From contig JBBTQE010000035.1 of assembly GCA_038065775.1 (NCBI GenBank), positions 1 through 26,441 of the forward strand: DNA of 26,441 bases. Direction: 5' to 3'. A program made the translations under genes and the position numbers. This DNA comes from JBBTQE01 sp038065775. Its GTDB lineage: Bacteria; Patescibacteriota; Patescibacteriia; Magasanikbacterales; GWA2-37-8. The notes beneath the pieces were generated by a model that worked only from the letters and a program-made list of their open reading frames with translations, ran no database searches and was not told where the DNA came from. Below, piece after piece: positions 21,551 to 26,441 of this stretch (position 1 is its first letter; the number at the start of each line of letters is the position of its first letter).

Positions 21551-21614
21551 ATCTAAAACCCGGCATTTTCGCTGGGATGGCGGGCCTGAGATTGCATCAA
21601 CGGCCTTTTGTAAT

Positions 21615-21623
21615 TGTGGATAA
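21615..21623 (-). other. Perfect DnaA-box nonamer
   Basis: TGTGGATAA, the complement of TTATCCACA. A second perfect copy is at 16473-16481. Only single boxes are seen, with no cluster, no dnaA or dnaN and no AT-rich unwinding region, so I do not call an origin. Confidence 0.4.
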
Positions 21624-21653
21624 CTCTGTGTATAAAGTAGCGCAAATGTGGGT

Positions 21654-21679
21654 ATTTGTATACACTTGTGTATACAAAT
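21654..21679. repeat. 26-bp palindrome, 12-bp perfect arms
   Basis: ATTTGTATACAC, TT, GTGTATACAAAT. It lies in the 182-bp gap between the receiver gene and the convergent LAGLIDADG gene. There is no T-tract on either side, so it looks more like a protein-binding site than a terminator. Nothing else is identified in this gap except the DnaA box. Confidence 0.6.
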
Positions 21680-21732
21680 CGCCTACTTTGTTAACAGTTA
21701 TAATCTCATAATCTTGGGTTTCACGCGGAACG

Positions 21733-22113
21733 CTATGAATGTTGGGCATAGATGTATTCAAGCTTTTTTTCGTAAAACTTCTTCTTCCAATTATCAAATG
21801 TTAGCGCTTTTTTACCAAATAATCGTCCATCAAAGCTTGGTATTATAATACTCTCAATCGTTTTCCGTTTTCTGACCAACAAAAGGGCATATTCGCGATT
21901 TTGGTGTCTGTATTTATGGATAATTTCATTGAGCCCCAATTTTTGCTTAACCAATTGCACTAATTCAATCTGATCCACCTGAATTTTAATTTGGAATACC
22001 GGTATTTCGCGTGCGTTATATCTGACCCACATAAAAGCCCCAATAGTGTTTATCAGACCGGCTATGAAGTCAATCGTAGGAAGCTCTGCCTCGCTATTGT
22101 AAGATTGCGACAT
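21733..22113 (-). CDS. Free-standing single-motif LAGLIDADG-fold protein, catalytic motif degenerate
   Basis: A 126-aa protein with one LAGLIDADG-like helix near the N-terminus: FIAGLINTIGAFMW. The body then alternates strands and helices as in the homing endonuclease fold (VFQIKIQVDQIELVQLVKQKLG, YALLLVRKRKTIESIIIPSFDG, FDNWKKKFYEKK). The motif keeps the helix-packing Gly residues but the metal-binding acid (the second D of LAGLIDADG) is replaced: I read LINTIG. Cleavage activity is therefore doubtful; RNA maturase, DNA-binding or relic roles remain possible. It is not inside an intron or intein here. It has a promoter at 22151-22179. Confidence 0.75.
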   Translation of the reverse strand: MSQSYNSEAELPTIDFIAGLINTIGAFMWVRYNAREIPVFQIKIQVDQIELVQLVKQKLGLNEIIHKYRHQNREYALLLVRKRKTIESIIIPSFDGRLFGKKALTFDNWKKKFYEKKLEYIYAQHS

Positions 22114-22150
22114 AAAGTTTCATAAGTAACTTTTAGTTTCTCTGGTAAAC

Positions 22151-22179
22151 ATCATAACATAATTATGGCGTCAGCGCAA
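22151..22179 (-). promoter_or_regulatory. Promoter of the LAGLIDADG gene
   Basis: On the minus strand: TTGCGC (22174-22179), a 17-nt spacer, TATGAT (22151-22156); leader about 30 nt. A short palindrome TGTCTA-AAA-TAGACA at 22182-22196 lies just upstream of the -35 and could be an operator. Confidence 0.5.
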
Positions 22180-22219
22180 TCTGTCTAAAATAGACACAAA
22201 TTACCAGCCTCTTTTTTTC

Positions 22220-22248
22220 TTGTTGAGGTGTTGGTTTTATGGTATACT
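22220..22248 (+). promoter_or_regulatory. Promoter of the surface-protein operon
   Basis: TTGTTG (22220-22225), a 17-nt spacer, TATACT (22243-22248). Start near 22255; the ATG at 22280 follows. Confidence 0.6.
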
Positions 22249-22279
22249 TTATACATGTGAATTAATAATTTATAGTTAT

Positions 22280-24574
22280 ATGCCTGTTGCGATTAATCAA
22301 AAGTTGGTAAAATTTTTTGAAGTACTGTCATATGGATTAATTTTAGCAAATATTGTTGCGGTGCCGCTCTTTATTGATTCGCGTTTGAATAATTTTTATA
22401 TCATACCCAAGCAGTATGTTTTTATCGGTTTGATCCTGGCCGGCCTTTTCTTTTTTGCCGCGAAAGTGGTTATTACTAAAAAATTGATTTATCGCAGATC
22501 GTATCTGGATTTACCATTGCTGATTTTTTTAATCACAATATTATTCTCGTCATTATTTTCATCAAATATTTTCGGGAGTTTTTTAGGCAGAAATGATGTA
22601 TTTTTATTTAATTTCGTTTTTTTGTTATTTTGTGTTTTGTTTTATTTTTTCATTATTAATTTTGTAAATACGCCGGAGCGTTGGCGGAGAATTGTTGATT
22701 TACTGATTGGCACAGGTTCATTATGTTCGGCGCTTTTTATATTGAAGACTGTTTTTAATCTCAATCTGCCATATTTTGGATATGTCTGGAATGTGGTCGA
22801 TGGTCTTAACAGCGCGTTTGGTTTATGGATGATTATTATTTTTGCGTTGTCCGCCGGCTTGCTGATGAAAAAAAATATAGGTGTTGGGCGCGCGCTTTTT
22901 TATTTTTTTGCGATGATTGTCTGTTTTGTTCCGCTTGTGGTAATGGGTTTCAAATTTTTATGGTGGATTGTGCTGGCCGGTTTGATTTTGTTGCTTCTCT
23001 TGGGAGCTAGTTTTATCTATGAAGCGAGAATAGGTTGGCTTTCTGTGCTGTTTGCGGTTCTTGCTTTGACTTGCGTATTTATAATTTTTGGCAGTCCAAA
23101 ATCATTGCAATCCATTCTTCCGGCCGAAGTTTCGCTTGATATAAAACCATCTTGGACCATTACCAAAAATGCGGTATTTTCCGGGGCGAAGAGTTTTTTG
23201 ATAGGCAGTGGCCCGGGAACTTTCGCTTATAATTTTTCTAAATTTCGGACGCAGGATTTTAATTATGACGCGGTGGCCTGGTCTTTGAGGTTCAGCCAGC
23301 CATTCAACACATTTTTTGCCTTATTGTCAGAAGTTGGCGTACTGGGTTTCTTGGGATTTGTTTTTATTTTGTTATTTGTTCTGGGTCATGTTTTGTCAAC
23401 CTGGTTTAAAGCGCGCGGCGGGGGACAAGGCATATCGCTTAGTTTAAATTTAAGCAAGACGAATATAAGGATAGACATTTTTTTGGCCGTAATCACTTGG
23501 TTGCTTTTATGGTTTGGCATGGGTTTTGGATTTTTTTCCATTTCGCTCTGGGTAATGTGGTGGTTAATGCTCGGGTTGATAATCGCGGGATTGGATATTT
23601 TGGGGCATCAGCTGATTAAGAGTGCCAGTTATACTTTGGAAGACACTCCTCAATATAACCTCGCTTTTTCTTTTAGTATTATAGTGGTAATGGCTGTGGT
23701 CATTTTGGTTTCCGTACTCGGCGCGAGATTTTATTTGGCTGATTTGGCTTATGCGGAATCATTAAAATCATTAAGAGAGAATAATGTATCCGAAACGGAA
23801 TCTAATCTGAAAAAAGCGGTTGGCCTGCGAGATAGCTATGATTTATATCACGCCGCCCTCGCGCAAATATATTTGTCAAACGCGAGTCAGTTTTCTCAAT
23901 CTGCCAGTCCGGATGTTCAGAAGGTGGGAGATTTTGTGGCTAAGGCTGTAAATGAGGCGAAAAAAGCAACTGATTTGGCTCCTAATTCTGTCGGTCTTTG
24001 GGAAAATTTGGCGACAATGTATGAAAATGCGTCTTTGCTTGTTCCCGAGGCGGGAGAATGGGCCGTCAAATCGTTAAATAGAGCATTGGAGTTGGAGCCA
24101 ACAAACGCGGTGCTGATGTGGAGGCTGGGGAATAATTATTTTGCCGCAAAAAATATTGATAAGGCGATTGATTATTATCAAAAGGCGATTGATTTAAAAG
24201 TTGACTATATTGGAGCTTATGTTGGTTTGTCGAGCGCGTATGAAGCAAATAAAGAAACTGCCAAGGCGGTTGATATTTATAAGAATGTAGTTCGTTATGA
24301 CCCAAACAATCCGGATGTATTATTTAATTACGGAAGGCTGTTGTTTAATAGAAATAGCGATGCTGACAGAAGCGACGCTGAACAATTTTGGCTTGAGGCG
24401 GTTAAATTACAGCCAGAATTTTCTAATGCGCTGTATAGTTTAGGATTGTTTTATGAATCAAAAGGCGATCGTGTCAAGGCGTTACAGTATTATTACAAGG
24501 TTAAAGATTTGAATCCCGGCAATCAAGATATAACCGCGAAAATAAAAGCGCTTGTGGCCGGAGCTAGTCGGTAA
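22280..24574 (+). CDS. O-antigen ligase-like membrane protein with C-terminal TPR repeats
   Basis: A 764-aa protein. The first 430 residues or so contain about 11-12 membrane helices. The middle holds the Wzy/WaaL-type outer loop: SWTITKNAVFSGAKSFLIGSGPGTFAYNFSKFR followed by QPFNTFFALLSEVGVLGFLGF. A last helix (about 455-475) leads to an outer domain of about 260 residues with TPR-like repeats, such as AVLMWRLGNNYFAAKNIDKAIDYYQKAIDL and NALYSLGLFYESKGDRVKALQYYYKV. The family links sugar chains to lipid carriers or proteins; the TPR part may bind a partner. I chose ATG 22280; an open frame back to 22220 covers the promoter. It heads an operon of exported proteins, suggesting their glycosylation (inference). 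Confidence 0.87.
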   Translation: MPVAINQKLVKFFEVLSYGLILANIVAVPLFIDSRLNNFYIIPKQYVFIGLILAGLFFFAAKVVITKKLIYRRSYLDLPLLIFLITILFSSLFSSNIFGSFLGRNDVFLFNFVFLLFCVLFYFFIINFVNTPERWRRIVDLLIGTGSLCSALFILKTVFNLNLPYFGYVWNVVDGLNSAFGLWMIIIFALSAGLLMKKNIGVGRALFYFFAMIVCFVPLVVMGFKFLWWIVLAGLILLLLLGASFIYEARIGWLSVLFAVLALTCVFIIFGSPKSLQSILPAEVSLDIKPSWTITKNAVFSGAKSFLIGSGPGTFAYNFSKFRTQDFNYDAVAWSLRFSQPFNTFFALLSEVGVLGFLGFVFILLFVLGHVLSTWFKARGGGQGISLSLNLSKTNIRIDIFLAVITWLLLWFGMGFGFFSISLWVMWWLMLGLIIAGLDILGHQLIKSASYTLEDTPQYNLAFSFSIIVVMAVVILVSVLGARFYLADLAYAESLKSLRENNVSETESNLKKAVGLRDSYDLYHAALAQIYLSNASQFSQSASPDVQKVGDFVAKAVNEAKKATDLAPNSVGLWENLATMYENASLLVPEAGEWAVKSLNRALELEPTNAVLMWRLGNNYFAAKNIDKAIDYYQKAIDLKVDYIGAYVGLSSAYEANKETAKAVDIYKNVVRYDPNNPDVLFNYGRLLFNRNSDADRSDAEQFWLEAVKLQPEFSNALYSLGLFYESKGDRVKALQYYYKVKDLNPGNQDITAKIKALVAGASR

Positions 24575-24608
24575 TTTGCAAAACGAGTGAGTGAAAAACA
24601 AATTTAAT

Positions 24609-25244
24609 ATGAAATTGCGAGGAACACTACTTTTTATAATCGTAATTTTTGTCTGGATGTCGTCGGCAAAGCCAACTTATGGTCTGATGTCATCCACTAA
24701 TTATACGATTTTCGCGGATAGCATAGATGCCGGAGGAGTTTTGAGCGCCGGCGGAGCATATAGTCTTGAGGACACAATCGGCGAATCTCCAGAAGGCGTT
24801 GCTACAAGTAGTGTTTACGAAATTCGCGGTGGTTATCAGGCAATGGACTGGCGAACCATTAGTTTGAGTTTGAGCGCGAATGCGATTAATTTGGGTCAAT
24901 TAAGTGTGGCGAACATAAGTTCCGCCAGCGCTACAGCCACTATTACCACGGATTCGGTTTCGGGTTACAGCTTATCCATTTCATCGGTATCAGGCGCCCC
25001 TCTGACGGCAGTGGCTGATGGGGTTGTTACAGCCGGACAAGAAGAGTATGGCGTGGCCGTAAGCGGAACGGGCAGTTCGTTTGCGGATGATAGAGCCATA
25101 GCGGCGGGACAGAATTTATCTTCAGCCAGCACGGCTGTGACAAATTCAAATGTTATTTTGACATTTAAGGCGGCTATTAGAATCCAGACAACTTCGGGCG
25201 GGCGCTCGCAATCTCTAACTTTGACCGCGTCCGCTAATCTTTAA
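24609..25244 (+). CDS. Exported beta-rich protein, 211 aa
   Basis: A signal peptide (LLFIIVIFVWMSSAKPTYG) is followed by a Ser/Thr/Ala/Gly-rich, Cys-free, beta-type protein. Recognisable parts are SSTNYTIFADSIDAGGVLSAGG ... YEIRGGYQAMDWRTISLSLSA and TATITTDSVSGYSLSISSVSG. This pattern resembles exported surface proteins common in CPR genomes, with a far similarity to WxL-like domains; no family is certain. The frame stays open to a GTG at 24591, but the ATG at 24609 begins a better signal peptide. It is 34 bases from the ligase-like gene and 2 bases from the next gene. Confidence 0.75.
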   Translation: MKLRGTLLFIIVIFVWMSSAKPTYGLMSSTNYTIFADSIDAGGVLSAGGAYSLEDTIGESPEGVATSSVYEIRGGYQAMDWRTISLSLSANAINLGQLSVANISSASATATITTDSVSGYSLSISSVSGAPLTAVADGVVTAGQEEYGVAVSGTGSSFADDRAIAAGQNLSSASTAVTNSNVILTFKAAIRIQTTSGGRSQSLTLTASANL

Positions 25245-25246
25245 AT

Positions 25247-26110
25247 GTGAAGAAAATTATTTTTGTTATCTTACTGGTTCTCTTTTCGGGGTTTGCCAAA
25301 CAGGCAAGCGCGTTTAGTATTTCTCCGGTTAAAACATTGCTCACGTTAGATCCCGGCTCAAGCCAAACAATCGTTGTCAGAGTAAAAAACGAAGATTCAA
25401 CGATGAAAAGTTTTCAAGGAAAAATAATGGGGATAAGACAAGATGAAGCGGGAAAGCCGGTATTTGAAAAAGATATTAATAGCGCGGAGCAGTGGGTTAA
25501 GGCGCAGGACGAATTGGCGCGGATAGGAGCCGGGAAGACCCACGAAATGAGTTTCATTGTTTCGCCGCCGAAAGGCGCGTCGCCGGGGTCTCACTATGTT
25601 GGTTTGATGATTGAAGCTGTTAAAGAAAAAGAAGCGCCGGTAGGTTTGTCGGCCAGTTTGGCGTCAATTTTAGTTTTGCAAATTTCAGGAACGGCAAAAG
25701 AGAAGGTGGACATAGTTGGGTGGTCTGTAAATAAAAACGAGGCCGAAGTCCTGTCTTTTGAATTGGGGTTAAAAAATAATGGTAATGTTGAGGTTCCGCT
25801 GGAGGGAATGTTATATTTAAAAAATTGGAAAGGGGAGAAAATATTGGAAAAAAAAATCAGTTTAGGCAATGTTCTGCTGGCAAGCTCCGACCGTTCGCTA
25901 AATGTTAGAATTGCCTACAAGGAGGCCGGCATCTCTTCGACCGGATTATACAAGGCAGGCATTGTCATAAAATATGGTCTGACGGGGCAGGCAGTTGATT
26001 CGCAAATTTCTTTTTGGCATTTTGAAAAATGGTTATTATTCGGTTTTTTGATGTTGGGAATTTTGCCGGCAGTTTTGATTTTAAGGGTAAAATTTAGAAG
26101 GACTGTATGA
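25247..26110 (+). CDS. DUF916-like exported protein with C-terminal membrane anchor
   Basis: A 287-aa protein with a signal peptide (KKIIFVILLVLFSGFAKQASA), two Ig-like beta domains and a final membrane helix (WLLFGFLMLGILPAVLILRV) followed by a basic stop-transfer (KFRRTV). The first domain starts FSISPVKTLLTLDPGSSQTIVVRVKNEDS, as in DUF916/WxL-interacting proteins; the second has ELGLKNNGNVEVPLEGMLYL. It starts with GTG two bases after the previous stop, so translation is likely coupled. It probably holds the preceding exported protein at the cell surface (inference from WxL systems). Confidence 0.8.
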   Translation: MKKIIFVILLVLFSGFAKQASAFSISPVKTLLTLDPGSSQTIVVRVKNEDSTMKSFQGKIMGIRQDEAGKPVFEKDINSAEQWVKAQDELARIGAGKTHEMSFIVSPPKGASPGSHYVGLMIEAVKEKEAPVGLSASLASILVLQISGTAKEKVDIVGWSVNKNEAEVLSFELGLKNNGNVEVPLEGMLYLKNWKGEKILEKKISLGNVLLASSDRSLNVRIAYKEAGISSTGLYKAGIVIKYGLTGQAVDSQISFWHFEKWLLFGFLMLGILPAVLILRVKFRRTV

Positions 26111-26441
26111 AATTATCATGGAAGAAAATTATTTTGTTTGCATTTGTAAGTTTTGGAATTTTTTTCGCGTTCTTATCTAAAGCGGCGGATCAGAATTTCA
26201 CGATTGATTTTACGGTGCCGATTGGCGGAGGCGGTGGAGGTACGCCAACAAACAATCCGCCGATTATCGCCAGCGTCACTTCTTCGGCTTCTCTCACCAC
26301 AGCGACAGTATCGTGGACCGCAAGCGACGACCTATGCATTGCTTCCAGTAATTTTGTTTATGGACTGACAATCGCGTATGGTAGCACCATCTCTATTTCA
26401 GGAACTTATCTCGTGGGACTGTCTGGATTGCTGGAAAATAC
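26107..26441 (+). CDS. Exported protein, partial (runs off the window)
   Basis: The ATG overlaps the previous stop (ATGA). At least 111 residues are seen, beginning MKLSWKKIILFAFVSFGIFF, a signal peptide cut near SKA. The mature part has a Gly-rich linker (IGGGGGGTPTNN) and then a fibronectin-III/Ig-like strand pattern (PPIIASVTSSASLTTATVSW, with TASDDLCIASSNFVYG). The frame is open to the window end, so the C-terminus is missing. Codon use and the overlap make it part of the same operon. Confidence 0.75.
   Translation, partial: MKLSWKKIILFAFVSFGIFFAFLSKAADQNFTIDFTVPIGGGGGGTPTNNPPIIASVTSSASLTTATVSWTASDDLCIASSNFVYGLTIAYGSTISISGTYLVGLSGLLEN

Noticed and set aside
21597..21797. 66-codon minus-strand frame overlapping the end of the LAGLIDADG gene, possibly a frameshifted tail.
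   Set aside because: The LAGLIDADG protein already has a normal length and end; the second frame has no SD and runs through the palindrome.
41..24600. Similar strings GAGTTAGTGAAAAGC (43-57) and GAGTGAGTGAAAAAC (24585-24599) as a shared motif.
   Set aside because: Only two imperfect matches, one within an operon spacer and one in an unassigned region; too weak to call.

Overview
The window looks like a chromosomal piece of a Candidate Phyla Radiation (Patescibacteria, Parcubacteria/ABY1-like) bacterium. This is an inference. It rests on moderately AT-rich DNA with a standard code (TGA is a stop), compact housekeeping genes, tRNA genes without an encoded CCA, very short or absent 5' leaders, and families I associate with that group: a LysM-M23 peptidase, a polymerase I without proofreading residues, an O-antigen-ligase/TPR protein followed by small exported beta-rich proteins, and a CEFCCGAKS-type exported Cys protein.

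Layout. 1-2743: an unknown 201-aa protein convergent with a K+-independent-type membrane pyrophosphatase (hppA). 2744-5075: a palindromic element, a LysM-M23 peptidase, a 99-aa unknown, tRNA-Cys, and a GC-rich mini-gene for a 56-aa single-span membrane protein with a fully consensus promoter and its own terminator. 5076-7829: polA, whose reading frame carries two repeat-derived insertions. 7895-18431: a run of minus-strand genes, described below. 18435-20854: holA, rpsT and rmuC. 20875-21550: tRNA-Arg(CCU), tRNA-Ala(CGC) and a receiver-domain protein. 21551-22196: palindromes and a free-standing degenerate LAGLIDADG protein. 22220-26441: an O-antigen-ligase-like/TPR membrane protein followed by three exported proteins, the last cut by the window edge.

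The main point of interest is 7931-18027. A BlaI/CopY-type repressor and an M56 (BlaR1-like) membrane peptidase head a 13-gene run of exported or membrane proteins, nearly all rich in Cys or His: a monothiol thioredoxin-fold protein, a CEFCCGAKS/CGCAHS protein, a His/Cys-rich single-span protein, a tandem thioredoxin-fold protein, two DUF1573 proteins, a GGHH protein, an ACCMH membrane protein, a CcdA/DsbD-like electron transporter with its own CxxC domain, a DUF2933-like protein, a YibE/F-type permease with a His tail, a membrane protein ending HCCD, and a small exported protein. Two matching BlaI-type operators (7-3-7 half-sites) overlap the -10 boxes of the two promoters. I infer an envelope thiol-redox and soft-metal (copper-like) homeostasis system sensed through the Cys-rich outer parts of the M56 protein. 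Two of its proteins share the C-terminal peptide SMVGGC.

Directly upstream of blaI, on the same strand, is a 61% GC, strongly structured transcription unit of about 300 nt with perfect SD-led micro-ORFs; I do not recognise it. Palindromic repeats are common, and at least two genes (polA and the ACCMH membrane protein gene) translate part of one.
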